NCBI RefSeq assembly: GCF_000819985.1
Contig: NZ_CDBZ01000071.1
Location: 1 to 58,469 of the forward strand
Origin: Aeromonas media
GTDB lineage: Bacteria; Pseudomonadota; Gammaproteobacteria; Enterobacterales; Aeromonadaceae
Length of the DNA stretch: 58,469 nt
Direction of reading: 5' to 3'
Every line of letters starts with the position of its first letter. Position 1 is the stretch's first letter. A program made the position numbers and the translations under genes. Of the stretch, positions 37,631 through 47,457 are shown piece by piece. Under the pieces are notes generated by a model. That model did no database searches, was not told the origin of the DNA, and saw only the letters and a list, made by a program, of their open reading frames with translations.

Positions 37631-39700
37631 ATGAAATTGGATAAAATTCCTCTCGATAGCCTCAAGGGCGTCGGCAGCAAGATGCTGGAGAAGCTCGAGC
37701 GGCTGGGGCTGGCCACGGTACAGGATCTGCTGTTCCACCTCCCCCTGCGCTACGAGGACCGCACCCAGGTGTGGCCCATCGGCGATCTGCCCCCCGGGCT
37801 GCACGGCGCCGTCGAGGGCGAAATCCAGGACACCCAGCTGGTCATGGGGCGCCGCCGCATGCTGGTCTGCCGCATCAGCGACGGCACCGGCAGCCTGACA
37901 CTGCGTTTCTTCAATTTCACCGCCGCCCAGAAAAACAGCCTGGCCCAGGGCCGCCTGATCCGCTGCTTCGGCGAGGCCCGTCCCGGCAAGTACGGACTGG
38001 AGATGGCCCACCCCGAGTACAAGCTGCTCGGCGAGGAGCAGGCCGGCCAGACCGAAGAGGCGCTCACCCCCGTCTACCCGACCACCGAAGGCTTGCGCCA
38101 GCTCAGCCTGCGCAGCCTCACGGATCAGGCGCTGGCCCAGCTCGACCTCTATGGCGTCGAGGAGTTACTGCCCGCCGGCCTCTACCCTCAGCAGATCGAG
38201 CTCGCCGCCGCCCTGAAGCTGCTGCACCGCCCTCCCCCCTCGGTGGCGCTGGCCCTGCTGGAGAGCGGCCAGCATCCGGCCCAGCAGCGACTGGTGCTGG
38301 AAGAGCTGCTGGCCCACAACCTCTCTGTCCTCAAGGTGCGCGCCCAGGCGCAGACCCAGCTGGCCCGCACCCTCAAGTCGGCCCCGGCTCTGGTGGAAAA
38401 GCTGCTAAGCGTCCTGCCCTTCACCCCCACCGGCGCCCAGAACCGGGTGGTGGCGGAGATAAGCCAGGATCTGCAACGCAGCCATCCCATGATGCGGCTG
38501 GTGCAGGGGGACGTGGGCTCAGGCAAGACCCTGGTCGCGGCCTTGGCGGCGCTGCAAGCCATAGGCAACGGCTGCCAGGTGGGGCTGATGGCGCCGACCG
38601 AACTCTTGGCCGAACAGCACGCCATCAACTTCGCCAACTGGCTGGAACCCCTCGGCATCAAGGTGGGCTGGCTGGCGGGCAAGCAGAAGGGCAAGGCGCG
38701 GGAGGAGGCGCTGGCCGCCATTGCCGACGGCAGCGTCAAGATGGTGGTGGGCACCCACGCCATCTTCCAGGAGCAGGTGGTGTTCCAGCGCCTGGCCCTG
38801 GTGATCATCGACGAACAACACAGATTCGGGGTGCACCAGCGCCTCGCCCTGCGGGAGAAGGGGGAGCGGGAGGGGGTGCATCCCCACCAGCTCATCATGA
38901 CCGCCACCCCCATTCCTCGTACCCTGGCGATGACCGCCTATGCGGATCTCGATACCTCCGTCATCGACGAACTGCCGCCGGGCCGTACCCCCATCACCAC
39001 GGTCGCCCTGCCGGACAGCCGCCGTCAGGATGTGATCGAGCGGGTCAAACTCGCCTGCGAGGAGGGCAAGCAGGCCTACTGGGTCTGCACCCTGATCGAG
39101 GAGTCCGAGGTGCTGGAGTGCCAGGCCGCCGAAGACACGGCCGCCGAGCTGCAAGCTAGGCTGCCCGGCCTGCACATAGGCCTGGTCCATGGCCGGATGC
39201 GCCCGGTCGAGAAGCAGCGGGTGATGGAGGAGTTCAAGGCGGGCATATTGCAACTGCTGGTCGCTACCACCGTCATCGAGGTGGGGGTGGACGTGCCCAA
39301 TGCCAGCCTGATGATCATCGAGAACCCGGAGCGGCTGGGGCTGGCCCAGTTGCACCAGTTGCGCGGCCGGGTCGGCCGGGGGTCTGTGGCCTCCCACTGC
39401 GTGCTGCTCTACCATGCCCCCCTCTCCAAGACGGCCCAGAGCCGGCTCGGGGTGCTGCGGGAGACCAACGACGGTTTCCTGATCGCCCAGCGCGATCTCG
39501 AGCTGCGCGGCCCGGGGGAACTGCTCGGCACCCGCCAGACCGGGTTGGCGGATCTCAAGATCGCCGATCTGGTGCGGGATCAACCGCTCATTCCCCAGGT
39601 GCAGAAGATGGCGCGCTTCCTTATGGACCGTCATCCCAACCATGTCGAACCGCTGATCCGCCGCTGGCTCGGCCTGCGGGATCACTACTCAAACGCCTGA
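37631..39700 (+). CDS. recG: ATP-dependent DNA helicase RecG
   Basis: RecG remodels stalled forks, D-loops and R-loops. It has 689 residues from the ATG at 37631 (MKLDKIPLDSLKGVGSKML). The N-terminal wedge/OB domain includes LPLRYEDRT. Helicase motif I is QGDVGSGKTLVAALAAL, motif II is IIDEQHRFG, and motif III is MTATPIPRTLAM. The C-terminal helicase domain contains HQLRGRVGRG, followed by the TRG motif region GPGELLGTRQTGLADLK. The end GLRDHYSNA matches E. coli. Confidence 0.97.
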   Translation: MKLDKIPLDSLKGVGSKMLEKLERLGLATVQDLLFHLPLRYEDRTQVWPIGDLPPGLHGAVEGEIQDTQLVMGRRRMLVCRISDGTGSLTLRFFNFTAAQKNSLAQGRLIRCFGEARPGKYGLEMAHPEYKLLGEEQAGQTEEALTPVYPTTEGLRQLSLRSLTDQALAQLDLYGVEELLPAGLYPQQIELAAALKLLHRPPPSVALALLESGQHPAQQRLVLEELLAHNLSVLKVRAQAQTQLARTLKSAPALVEKLLSVLPFTPTGAQNRVVAEISQDLQRSHPMMRLVQGDVGSGKTLVAALAALQAIGNGCQVGLMAPTELLAEQHAINFANWLEPLGIKVGWLAGKQKGKAREEALAAIADGSVKMVVGTHAIFQEQVVFQRLALVIIDEQHRFGVHQRLALREKGEREGVHPHQLIMTATPIPRTLAMTAYADLDTSVIDELPPGRTPITTVALPDSRRQDVIERVKLACEEGKQAYWVCTLIEESEVLECQAAEDTAAELQARLPGLHIGLVHGRMRPVEKQRVMEEFKAGILQLLVATTVIEVGVDVPNASLMIIENPERLGLAQLHQLRGRVGRGSVASHCVLLYHAPLSKTAQSRLGVLRETNDGFLIAQRDLELRGPGELLGTRQTGLADLKIADLVRDQPLIPQVQKMARFLMDRHPNHVEPLIRRWLGLRDHYSNA

Positions 39701-39731
39701 CAACACACCCCAAAACAGGAGGAAAGCATCC

Positions 39732-41798
39732 ATGAATTCCTGGCTACGCGCCCTGCTCTATCTGTTTGCCTTCCTGCTGCTATTCGTCTGGGTCGGCCTC
39801 GGTCTGTTCGACGCCGAGCGGGCCAAGGGTCCCATCGCCGGCTGGATCAGCCAGCAGACCGGCGTGCCTGTCACCATAGGGCGGCTGGTGTTCAACCCGC
39901 TTCACCCCTACACCCTGCTGGCGGAGCAGGTGCAATACGGGGATGCGGTGCAGCTGGAGAAGATCTATCTAGAGATAGACAACATCGACTGGCTGAACCG
40001 GGACGTGCGTATCGCCCACCTGGATCTCATCCGCCCCGTCATCAAGCTGCCGCTGCCGAACCAGCTGCCGACCCTGCCGGTGCACTCCCTCACCATCAGC
40101 GACAGCACCATAGACAACCTGAGCCTGTACAGCGAGACTCTGACCCTGCGCGGTCTGAGCGCCACCCTGAGCGACTGGGAGCTGATCGATCCGAAACGCC
40201 AGCCCCAGGCCAACCTGACCCTGGGCATCAACCAGCTGGAGACGCCGCAGCTCACCCTGGCCCGACTCAGCCTCAAGGGGCGGCTGGAGGGGCAGGTGCT
40301 GAGCACGGACAAGCTGACCACCAACCTGTTCGAAGGTCTGCTGGAAACCGGCATGGTGCTGAACTGGCCAGAGCGCGGCCTGCAACTGCACACCTTGAAG
40401 GCCCGTGGCATGCGGGTCGAGCTCGGCGATCTCCCACAGGGTGAGTTTCCCTTGCGCCGCATCACCCTGGACCGGGGCCAGCTCGATCGAGTCAGCATCA
40501 ATGCCATAGAGCAGGAGCTCTCCCTCAACAACTTCAGCGGTCAGCTCACCGCCTTCGACTGGCAGGCGGGCAGCCAGCCAAGCGGCTATCTCTCCGGCAC
40601 CCTAGCGGATCTCGGCCGCGGCCTGTTCCAGCTGGAAGCCATCGAGGGCAAGCTCGCCTTCTCCCCCCGGCAGATCGATGCCGAGCTGCAGGGCAAGGCA
40701 TACGAAGGGGAGTTCAATGTCGAGTTTGCCCTCGACACCCAACTGCAAAAACTGACCCTCAAGGACATGGCCCTGAGCGGCATGGACATCAGCCTGCCGG
40801 AAGGGTGGTGGAAGGAGTGGCAGGGCTGGCGCCCCCAGCAGATCGACGTGCGCAAGCTGGCCTTCGACAAGCTCAAGGTGCTCTCCTTCGACGATGCACT
40901 GCCCCTCTCCCTGACTGGCTGGCAGCTCTATCTGAGCGATCTCAGCCTGCGAGGCACCCAGCCGGGCCCGCTGCTCGGCCGTACCCGCATCGAGAGCAAG
41001 TGGTTCGAGCTGGTGTGGGACGGCTTGAGTGCCCGCAACGGCGTGCTGGACGGGGAGCTGACCCCCAGCACCTGGCAGCTCAACAGGCTCAGCAGCGAGC
41101 TGCCGGATGAGGGCTCCCTCAGCCTCAGCGGCCAATGGGGCAAGGTGCCCGGACAGGAGAGCCGCCTGCAACTGCAGGGCAAGCAGCTGGATCTGGAGAA
41201 GTGGGGCGAACTGCTCCATGCACCTGTCTCGCTGGCGGGCAAGGTGGATCTGGAGACGGATCTGCAGGCCGATCTGGCCCCCCAGCCGGAGCAGACTCCC
41301 GGCAACTGGCGCCGCACCCTGCAGGGCAGCCTGAGCCTGGAGGCCAGGGATCCCTTCTGGGACAAGGTCGGGATAGACCCGCTGCTGGACAACTGGTTCA
41401 AGGAGACGACCCCGCCCACCCTGACTCCCGAGACCCTGTGGCAGGCGATGCAGCAGGGGGATACCCCCTTCTACCACATCAGGCTGAAGGCAAGGGCTGA
41501 GCAGGGCAAGCTGCAGATCGAGCAGGGCGGCGCTTCCACCATCACCCACCTGCTCGGGTTGCAGGGCGGGGTCGATCTCGCCAGCGACCAGTGGCAGCTG
41601 GATCTCGGCGTGCTGAACAAGCGGCGCTGTGCCGAGCTGCTGGCGCGCTGGCGAGGCCCTCTTGAGAGCCCGACCCTTGAATGGCGCTTCCCGAGCGGGG
41701 AAACCACTTGCGACTGGGAGACTGGCGTACGCTACCCGGCCCAGGGGCGCAGCGGCCCGCTCTGGCGTCCACCACAGCCCAAGCCGGCAGCGCAATAA
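39732..41798 (+). CDS. AsmA-family protein
   Basis: AsmA-like proteins are inner-membrane-anchored periplasmic proteins; larger members form hydrophobic grooves for phospholipid transport. It has 688 residues with one N-terminal transmembrane helix (about 7-25), an AsmA-type N-terminal segment (KGPIAGWISQQTGVPVTIGR), and long beta-rich repeats to the end. A strong AGGAGG lies 9 nt before the ATG. It follows recG by 31 nt and may be co-transcribed. The role is inferred only from family. Confidence 0.8.
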   Translation: MNSWLRALLYLFAFLLLFVWVGLGLFDAERAKGPIAGWISQQTGVPVTIGRLVFNPLHPYTLLAEQVQYGDAVQLEKIYLEIDNIDWLNRDVRIAHLDLIRPVIKLPLPNQLPTLPVHSLTISDSTIDNLSLYSETLTLRGLSATLSDWELIDPKRQPQANLTLGINQLETPQLTLARLSLKGRLEGQVLSTDKLTTNLFEGLLETGMVLNWPERGLQLHTLKARGMRVELGDLPQGEFPLRRITLDRGQLDRVSINAIEQELSLNNFSGQLTAFDWQAGSQPSGYLSGTLADLGRGLFQLEAIEGKLAFSPRQIDAELQGKAYEGEFNVEFALDTQLQKLTLKDMALSGMDISLPEGWWKEWQGWRPQQIDVRKLAFDKLKVLSFDDALPLSLTGWQLYLSDLSLRGTQPGPLLGRTRIESKWFELVWDGLSARNGVLDGELTPSTWQLNRLSSELPDEGSLSLSGQWGKVPGQESRLQLQGKQLDLEKWGELLHAPVSLAGKVDLETDLQADLAPQPEQTPGNWRRTLQGSLSLEARDPFWDKVGIDPLLDNWFKETTPPTLTPETLWQAMQQGDTPFYHIRLKARAEQGKLQIEQGGASTITHLLGLQGGVDLASDQWQLDLGVLNKRRCAELLARWRGPLESPTLEWRFPSGETTCDWETGVRYPAQGRSGPLWRPPQPKPAAQ

Positions 41799-41800
41799 CG

Positions 41801-41827
41801 AACAAGGCCTCATCATGAGGCCTTGTT
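41801..41827. terminator. bidirectional terminator between AsmA-like gene and fabY
   Basis: A 12-bp perfect stem (AACAAGGCCTCA/TGAGGCCTTGTT) with a 3-nt loop lies between convergent genes. Confidence 0.75.
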
Positions 41828-41851
41828 GCTACCGGATGCCAGACGACGGGG

Positions 41852-42760
41852 TCAGTGCCCCGCCCGCTTGATGGGCAGCACCACGTACTGACCGACAAAC
41901 TCCACCGCCAGCTTGCGGCCGCTGAACAGCTGCACCCGCAGGCTGAACTTGGCGGACTCCCCGTTCTTTAGCGGCGCCAGCACGGCGGGCATCCCCTCCC
42001 GGGCGACCCTGGCCTCAGGCTCCTCGCTCACCGGTCTGTAGTATTTGATGTTGCCCTCCGCCAGCACCGTATCCCCGCCTAGACCGGCCTCCTTGAGTTG
42101 CAGCCAGATGAGGCCCCAGCCCGCCAGCACGCACTGACTGTAAATGCTGCCGGCAAACATGGTGTCGTGGACGTTGAGGTTGGCCGCCAGGTTGGCCTTG
42201 AGGTGGAAGGTCTGGCCATCGTAGTGGGTGATGTGCACCCCCATCTTCTCGCTGATGGGGATCCCCCTCGACCAGCGGGTGGTGAGATCCTGACACCACT
42301 CGGGGCGATACTGTATGGTCTGCAGCGGGCTGATGGATTTGATCATCTGGCGATGGGGAATGCGGCCGAAGGAGACGGGCCCCTCACCCACCTCGAGAAA
42401 ACCGCACCTGCGATAGAACTCCACCGCCTCCTGGCGGGCGTTCATCACCAGCCGTTTCACCTTCTCGTCCCGGGCCAGCTGTTCGAGATCCTCCACCATG
42501 CGGGCTCCCAGCCCCTGACCGCGAAACTCAGGGCGCAGCGCCATAAAGCGGATCTGGGCCTCGTCACCCCCGATGAAGAGGCGGCCGACGGCGATGGGGG
42601 TGCCGTCTTCGGCCAGCATCAGCCGATGAATGGCGACGGTATCGTATTCATCACGCTCGGAGCCCACGGGCAGATTGAAAGGCTTGCGCAGTAGTTCCCA
42701 GCGCAACTGGTAGTAGGCATCCAGCTCCGCTGGCGTTTGGGGGGTGACTACCCGATACAT
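41852..42760 (-). CDS. fabY: GNAT-thioesterase fusion protein FabY/YiiD
   Basis: This is a two-domain protein like E. coli YiiD (FabY/MadA), which from memory is tied to initiation of fatty-acid synthesis from malonyl-ACP. It has 302 residues. A GNAT acetyltransferase fold covers about 1-150, with the acetyl-CoA loop RPEFRGQGLGARMVEDLEQ. A YiiD-type hotdog domain covers about 155-300 (HLKANLAANLNVHDTMFAGSI). It neighbours dtd and yihY as in E. coli, though a methyltransferase-like gene intervenes. Its 5' end is partly duplicated just upstream. Confidence 0.9.
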   Translation of the reverse strand: MYRVVTPQTPAELDAYYQLRWELLRKPFNLPVGSERDEYDTVAIHRLMLAEDGTPIAVGRLFIGGDEAQIRFMALRPEFRGQGLGARMVEDLEQLARDEKVKRLVMNARQEAVEFYRRCGFLEVGEGPVSFGRIPHRQMIKSISPLQTIQYRPEWCQDLTTRWSRGIPISEKMGVHITHYDGQTFHLKANLAANLNVHDTMFAGSIYSQCVLAGWGLIWLQLKEAGLGGDTVLAEGNIKYYRPVSEEPEARVAREGMPAVLAPLKNGESAKFSLRVQLFSGRKLAVEFVGQYVVLPIKRAGH

Positions 42761-42899
42761 AAAGAGATCCTTGAGTTTGCGCCGACGGGCAGATTGAAGG
42801 GCTTGCGCAACAATGCCTCCCGGCGCAGCGGGTAGCTGGCATCCAGCTCCGCTGGCGTTTGAGGGGTGACCACTCGGTACATAGCGACATCCTTGAGTT
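42666..42899 (-). repeat. tandem duplication of the fabY 5' region
   Basis: Bases 42666-42777 (start of fabY with its ribosome binding site) and 42785-42899 are diverged copies. They share CATCCAGCTCCGCTGGCGTT and most flanking sequence, and differ by one 3-nt indel plus scattered substitutions. Confidence 0.9.
42748..42882 (-). pseudogene. truncated second copy of the fabY N-terminus
   Basis: An ATG at 42882 with its own AAGGA upstream opens a 44-codon frame, MYRVVTPQTPAELDASYPLR and onward, ending in TAG at 42748 inside the real fabY start. Its first 15 residues are identical to FabY and it then differs at only a few positions up to LPVG, with one extra alanine. After that it reads through the junction out of frame. 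It is the 5' remnant of a duplicated or replaced fabY gene. It may still be translated as a short leader peptide upstream of fabY. Confidence 0.85.
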
Positions 42900-42933
42900 A
42901 CACTGGTCGAAAGCCATCTTGCCGTGCAAATTC

Positions 42934-43590
42934 ATGGACTTCAATCTGCAAGCGTACCAAGCCGATCACTTATTGCACCTCAGCGCCAAACCCGAACGCC
43001 GCCTCTCCATCCTGGAAAATGCCCGCCACCGCTGGCTGGAAATGGACGGCGTGGTGCAATCCGCCATGAGCCTGAGCCAACCGGAACACCTCTGCCTGCC
43101 CCATCAGCAGAGCATCGCCGAGCGGCTGCCCGCACAGGCGAGCCGGATCCTGGAGCTGGGGCTCGGAGGGGGGGATCTCACCCGTCATCTGGGGGCGCGC
43201 TGGCCCGAGGCCCGCCACGACTGCGTGGATCTGGACGCCGAGATCCTCACCCTGTTCCAGCAGTTTTTCCTGCCCTCAACTGGGGGTGCGCCACGGTTGC
43301 ACCACGCCGATGCACTGCACTTCCTGCTGGAGAGTCGGGAGCAATACGACCTGGTGCTGCTGGACCTGTTCAGCCAGGACGGCAATCCCCTGCTGCTGTT
43401 CCAGGCTCCCATCTATCAAGCGCTGGCCAACTGCCTGCACGGCACTCTCATCATCAATCTGTTGCCACGGACCCATCTCGAACTGGCTCAGGCCAAAAAG
43501 CTGGCCGAGGAGTGGATAGGCCCCACCACGGCCCACGGGGTGCCGGGCTATCGCAACGTCATACTGCACGCCACCAATCTGAGCGCCTAG
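42934..43590 (+). CDS. spermidine-synthase-like methyltransferase-fold protein
   Basis: A Rossmann-fold protein resembling spermidine synthases (SpeE family), with unknown substrate. It has 218 residues from the ATG at 42934 (MDFNLQAYQADHLLHLS); no ribosome binding site is evident and the frame is open upstream. Motif I is ILELGLGGGDLTRHL, motif II is HDCVDLDAEILTLF, and a YDLVLLDLFSQDG strand carries the usual acidic pair. It is short for a true polyamine synthase (about 280). It is divergent from fabY and convergent with dtd. Confidence 0.75.
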   Translation: MDFNLQAYQADHLLHLSAKPERRLSILENARHRWLEMDGVVQSAMSLSQPEHLCLPHQQSIAERLPAQASRILELGLGGGDLTRHLGARWPEARHDCVDLDAEILTLFQQFFLPSTGGAPRLHHADALHFLLESREQYDLVLLDLFSQDGNPLLLFQAPIYQALANCLHGTLIINLLPRTHLELAQAKKLAEEWIGPTTAHGVPGYRNVILHATNLSA

Positions 43591-43685
43591 GACCTGCTGC
43601 GGGCCCCTCACTCTTGCTGGCGGGTCGCCGCGAGAGCCCTCGACAGGGTGAACAGCTAGCGCAACCCGGGCGCCAGCAATGACGC

Positions 43686-44123
43686 CTACACCTGCAGCCA
43701 GAAGGTCACGGGGCCGTCGTTGAGCAGCCTGACTTTCATGTCGGCGGCAAAGCGTCCCGTCTCGGTCGGCACGCCGCTCTCCCTAGCCCGGGCAACGAAG
43801 TAGTCGTAGAGCCGCTCGGCATCGCTCGGGTGGGCACCGCCGGAGAAGCTGGGTCGCATCCCCTTGCCGGTATCCGCCGCCAGGGTGAACTGGGAGACTA
43901 CCAGCAAGCTGCCCCCGACCTGGCCCACGTTGAGGTTCATCTTGCCCTCTGCATCGGAGAAGATGCGATAGCCACTCACCTTGTGCAGCAGCTTGTCGGC
44001 CTTGGCATCATCGTCCCCCTGCTCTACCCCGAGCAGTACCAGCAGCCCTTGTCCTATGGCCCCGGTCACTTCTCCCTCGACGGTCACGCTGGCCTCGGAT
44101 ACCCGCTGAATCAATGCAATCAC
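43686..44123 (-). CDS. dtd: D-aminoacyl-tRNA deacylase
   Basis: Dtd removes D-amino acids wrongly attached to tRNA. The 145 residues equal the E. coli length. The catalytic signature SQFTL ([20 protein letters not shown]) and the NDGPVTFWL motif near the C-terminus, equivalent to the Gly-cisPro chiral-selectivity loop, are present. It is in the same orientation as yihY and fabY. Confidence 0.96.
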   Translation of the reverse strand: MIALIQRVSEASVTVEGEVTGAIGQGLLVLLGVEQGDDDAKADKLLHKVSGYRIFSDAEGKMNLNVGQVGGSLLVVSQFTLAADTGKGMRPSFSGGAHPSDAERLYDYFVARARESGVPTETGRFAADMKVRLLNDGPVTFWLQV

Positions 44124-44256
44124 ATCCCTCTCCTCTCAAAACAGAACGGCCGCCGCCGTCGTCATGACGGGAGCGGTCGTTGATGCTACCAATAAATACC
44201 CTGCCCGGGCCAACGCCTTTCCCACCCGGGGTCCGGCACACGATGGAAGGCAGGCC

Positions 44257-45129
44257 TCAAGCCAGCTCCTCTGCTCCCGGTTTCTCGTATTCCCCCAGGC
44301 AGGCGGTGGTCTCGGCGCCGAGCAACACCACCAACCAGCTCAGATAGACCCAGACGAACAGAATGGGGATGGTCGCCAGGGCGCCGTAGATGGCCTGATA
44401 AGAGGGAAAGTTGGTGATGTAGATGGCGAAGCCGCGCTTGGCCAGTTCGAACAGGGTGGCCGCCACCAGGGCGCCGATCAAGGCGTGGGTCAGCCGCACC
44501 TTGCAGTTGGGCACCACAGTGTAGATGAGCAGGAAGCCGAACACCGAGAACAGGAACGGCAGGCTGCGCAGCACCAGATAGCCGGCGCCAAACAGGCTGT
44601 CAGCGGCAAACAGCTTCAGCGACAGTATGTAGGAGGAGATAGCGAGACTGGCCCCGATAAGCACGGGGCCCAGGGTCAGGATCATCCAGTACATGGCGAA
44701 GGCCTGAGCCAGCGGTCGATTCTGGGTCGAGCGCCAGATGTAGTTGAGGTTCTTGTCGATGGCCGAGATCAACATCAGGGCCACCACTATCAGGGCGCCG
44801 ATGCCGACCGCAGTGGTGTTGGTGGCATTGGCCACGAAGCCGTCTATGTATTCCTTGAGCATCTCGCCGGCGGTGGGCACGAAGTTGTGATAGACGAACT
44901 GTTCCATCTGCTGTTTCAGGGTCTGGAACACCGGGAAGGCCGACATCATGCCGAACACCACGGCAACCATGGGCACCAGAGAGAGCAGGGTCACATAGGC
45001 CAGGTAGCCGGCGGTGACCGTCAGCCTGTCCTGCTGGAAACGGCCCCAGACAAACTGGGCGAAATGGGCACCATCGTGGCGCAAGAAGGAGAGTGCGTGG
45101 GCCAGGCGGCCGCGGATTTGCTGCTGCAT
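44257..45129 (-). CDS. yihY: YihY/BrkB-family inner-membrane protein
   Basis: A polytopic membrane protein of the YihY (UPF0761, BrkB-like) family; the transport function is not established. The ATG at 45129 ([15 protein letters not shown]) has GAGA 6 nt upstream and gives 290 residues, the E. coli length; an ATG at 45153 would add eight. Six hydrophobic segments are visible, with the signatures [20 protein letters not shown] and [20 protein letters not shown]. It lies 133 nt before dtd, as in E. coli. Confidence 0.9.
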   Translation of the reverse strand: MQQQIRGRLAHALSFLRHDGAHFAQFVWGRFQQDRLTVTAGYLAYVTLLSLVPMVAVVFGMMSAFPVFQTLKQQMEQFVYHNFVPTAGEMLKEYIDGFVANATNTTAVGIGALIVVALMLISAIDKNLNYIWRSTQNRPLAQAFAMYWMILTLGPVLIGASLAISSYILSLKLFAADSLFGAGYLVLRSLPFLFSVFGFLLIYTVVPNCKVRLTHALIGALVAATLFELAKRGFAIYITNFPSYQAIYGALATIPILFVWVYLSWLVVLLGAETTACLGEYEKPGAEELA

Positions 45130-45241
45130 CTTGATTCTCGTAAGCGTCATCATGCAGATATTGTGTCAGATAGGGTGCCCATCTGACCACCCATGAGCCG
45201 GTTCGGTGCCATCCCGGAGGCGAGAAGCTACCACGCGACCA

Positions 45242-45266
45242 TAAAAAAAGAGGCCATAAGGCCTCT
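45242..45266 (-). terminator. Rho-independent terminator after typA
   Basis: A 7-bp stem (AGAGGCC/GGCCTCT) with loop TTAT is followed on the minus strand by a run of T's, 29 nt past the typA stop. Confidence 0.8.
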
Positions 45267-45294
45267 CTTTGGTCTGTCGATGAACAGCTATCAA

Positions 45295-47106
45295 TCAAGC
45301 ACGACCGGCGCGCTTGCGATCCATCTCGGTCAGCAGTTTCTTGCGGATACGGATGGCCTTCGGCGTGATCTCAACCAGCTCATCATTGTCGATGAACTCG
45401 AGAGCCTGCTCCAGGGTCATGCGGATCGGCGGAGTCAGCACCTGGGCTTCGTCGGTACCGGAGGCACGCATGTTGGTCAGCTGCTTGCCTTTCAGGCAGT
45501 TGACGGTCAGGTCGTTGGAGCGGGAGTGGATCCCGATCACCTGGCCTTCGTACACTTCGGTCGCGTGACCGATGAACAGACGACCACGGTCTTGCAGACC
45601 GAACAGGGCGAAGGTCAGGGCCTTGCCGGTAGCGTTGGAGATCAGCACGCCGTTCTGACGCTCACCGATGCTGCCACCCTTGTGCGGACCGTAATGGTCG
45701 AAGGTGTGGTACAGCAGACCGGTACCTGAAGTCATGGTCAGGAACTCGGTCTGGAAACCGATCAAGCCACGGCTCGGGATCATGAAGTCGAGACGGACAC
45801 GACCCTTGCCATCCGGGGTCATGTTGGTCATCTCGCCCTTACGCAGGCCGAGTTGCTCCATGACGGAACCCTGGTGGATCTCTTCTACGTCCACGGTAAC
45901 GGTTTCGAACGGCTCGTGCAGAACGCCGTCAACGGTGCGCAGGATAACTTCCGGACGGGATACCGCCAGCTCGTAACCTTCACGACGCATGTTTTCGATC
46001 AGGATGGACAGGTGCAATTCACCACGGCCGGAGACGCGGAACTTGTCCGGATCTTCAGTCTCTTCCACGCGCAGGGCCACGTTGTGGACCAGCTCCTGGT
46101 TCAGACGCTCCAGAATGTTGCGGGAGGTCACGAACTTGCCTTCTTTACCGGCGAACGGTGAGGTGTTGACCTGGAAGGTCATGTTCACGGTCGGCTCGTC
46201 AACAGAGAGCGGCGGCAGGGCTTCGACGGCATTGTTGTCACAGATGGTGTCGGAGATCTTCAGCTCGCCCAGACCGGTGATGGCGATGATATCGCCCGCT
46301 TGCGCGTCGGCCACTTCGGTACGGGACAGACCCAGGTAACCCAGCACCTGACCAACCTTGCCGGTACGGTTCTTGCCGTTGGCACCGACGATGGTGACCT
46401 GCTGGTTGGTCTTGACGCGACCACGGGTGATGCGGCCGATACCGATAACACCGACGTAGGAGTTGTAGTCCAGCTGGGAGATCTGCATCTGGAAGCCACC
46501 GGCGGGGTCACCCTTCGGCTGCTCGACGTTGTCAACGATGGCCTGGAACAGGGGTTCCATGTTATCGGACTCGACGCTCTGGTCCAGGGTGGCCCAACCG
46601 TTCAGTGCAGAGGCGTAAACAACCTTGAAGTCCAGTTGCTCATCGGTGGCACCCAGGTTGTCGAACAGGTCGAATACCTGATCCATTACCCAGTCAGGAC
46701 GCGCACCCGGACGGTCGATTTTGTTGATGACAACGATAGGCTTCAGACCCTGGGCGAAGGCTTTCTGGGTCACGAAACGGGTTTGCGGCATCGGACCGTC
46801 AACGGCGTCGACCAGCAGCAGCACGGAGTCAACCATGGACATGACGCGCTCGACTTCACCACCGAAGTCGGCGTGACCCGGGGTATCGACGATGTTGATG
46901 CGGTAGTCATTCCAGCGGATCGCAGTGTTCTTGGCGAGAATGGTAATACCACGTTCCTTTTCCAGATCGTTGGAATCCATCAGACGCTCTTGACCATCAG
47001 TGGTACGGTCCAGGGTTCCAGACTGCTGCAGCAGCTTATCAACCAGGGTAGTTTTGCCGTGGTCTACGTGCGCAATAATCGCAATATTGCGTAAATTCTC
47101 TAACAT
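45295..47106 (-). CDS. typA: ribosome-associated GTPase TypA/BipA
   Basis: BipA is a translational GTPase that aids 50S assembly at low temperature and virulence and stress responses. It has 603 residues from the ATG at 47106 ([20 protein letters not shown]), with TGAGG upstream; a GTG at 47121 is an alternative. G1 is AHVDHGKT, G3 is DTPGHADF and G4 is [13 protein letters not shown]-like domains and the BipA-specific C-terminal domain follow. It is divergent from glnA, as in E. coli. Confidence 0.97.
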   Translation of the reverse strand: MLENLRNIAIIAHVDHGKTTLVDKLLQQSGTLDRTTDGQERLMDSNDLEKERGITILAKNTAIRWNDYRINIVDTPGHADFGGEVERVMSMVDSVLLLVDAVDGPMPQTRFVTQKAFAQGLKPIVVINKIDRPGARPDWVMDQVFDLFDNLGATDEQLDFKVVYASALNGWATLDQSVESDNMEPLFQAIVDNVEQPKGDPAGGFQMQISQLDYNSYVGVIGIGRITRGRVKTNQQVTIVGANGKNRTGKVGQVLGYLGLSRTEVADAQAGDIIAITGLGELKISDTICDNNAVEALPPLSVDEPTVNMTFQVNTSPFAGKEGKFVTSRNILERLNQELVHNVALRVEETEDPDKFRVSGRGELHLSILIENMRREGYELAVSRPEVILRTVDGVLHEPFETVTVDVEEIHQGSVMEQLGLRKGEMTNMTPDGKGRVRLDFMIPSRGLIGFQTEFLTMTSGTGLLYHTFDHYGPHKGGSIGERQNGVLISNATGKALTFALFGLQDRGRLFIGHATEVYEGQVIGIHSRSNDLTVNCLKGKQLTNMRASGTDEAQVLTPPIRMTLEQALEFIDNDELVEITPKAIRIRKKLLTEMDRKRAGRA

Positions 47107-47260
47107 TCTCGCCTCAATCACCGGGTAAAATTGGGCGCTAATTGTACTCTCGCCTTTGTGATCTGCCTAGCATAATTGCAGACCATTCGCGCACAACAGG
47201 GGATCAGGATCATAGACCCCATGCTGAAAGCCTGCTTAGATGGTGGCTGATCGTGCTGGC

Positions 47261-47275
47261 GCACCACGATGGTGC
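47261..47275. promoter_or_regulatory. NtrC binding site 1, glnA upstream
   Basis: GCACCACGATGGTGC is a perfect match to the NtrC consensus GCACCA-N3-TGGTGC. Its centre lies about 143 nt before the predicted sigma54 start; the strong E. coli site is near -140. Confidence 0.85.
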
Positions 47276-47294
47276 ACCAAAACGATCCAAGGTT

Positions 47295-47309
47295 GCACCA
47301 CTTTGAAGC
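47295..47309. promoter_or_regulatory. NtrC binding site 2, glnA upstream
   Basis: GCACCA-CTT-TGAAGC keeps one full half-site and a partial second half. It is about 109 nt before the predicted start, matching the spacing of the second E. coli enhancer site near -108. Confidence 0.6.
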
Positions 47310-47383
47310 GCAACCAAGCATGAAAGCGGGTGTCCCGGCAGCCTGAAACGGTGCAAATGCCCTGAAATCAAGCTGTCACAAAC

Positions 47384-47400
47384 TTGGCACGATACTGGCT
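47384..47400 (+). promoter_or_regulatory. sigma54 promoter of glnA
   Basis: TTGGCAC-GATAC-TGGCT has the invariant GG (47386-47387) and GC (47398-47399) with exact -24/-12 spacing. The start would be near 47411, leaving a leader of about 47 nt. Confidence 0.8.
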
Positions 47401-47457
47401 TATGTGAATGTGATGACGCATTCACCCAAAGAGTTTTAACACCGGAGGTTACTTAGC

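Noticed and set aside
37419..37631. Open frame starting at the stop of the AT-rich orphan (TAATG overlap)
   Set aside because: It crosses the terminator-like hairpin, has no ribosome binding site beyond the overlap, and its composition changes half way.
47404..47425. Inverted repeat GTGAATG/CATTCAC near the glnA start site
   Set aside because: It begins before the predicted transcription start and matches no known operator well enough to call.
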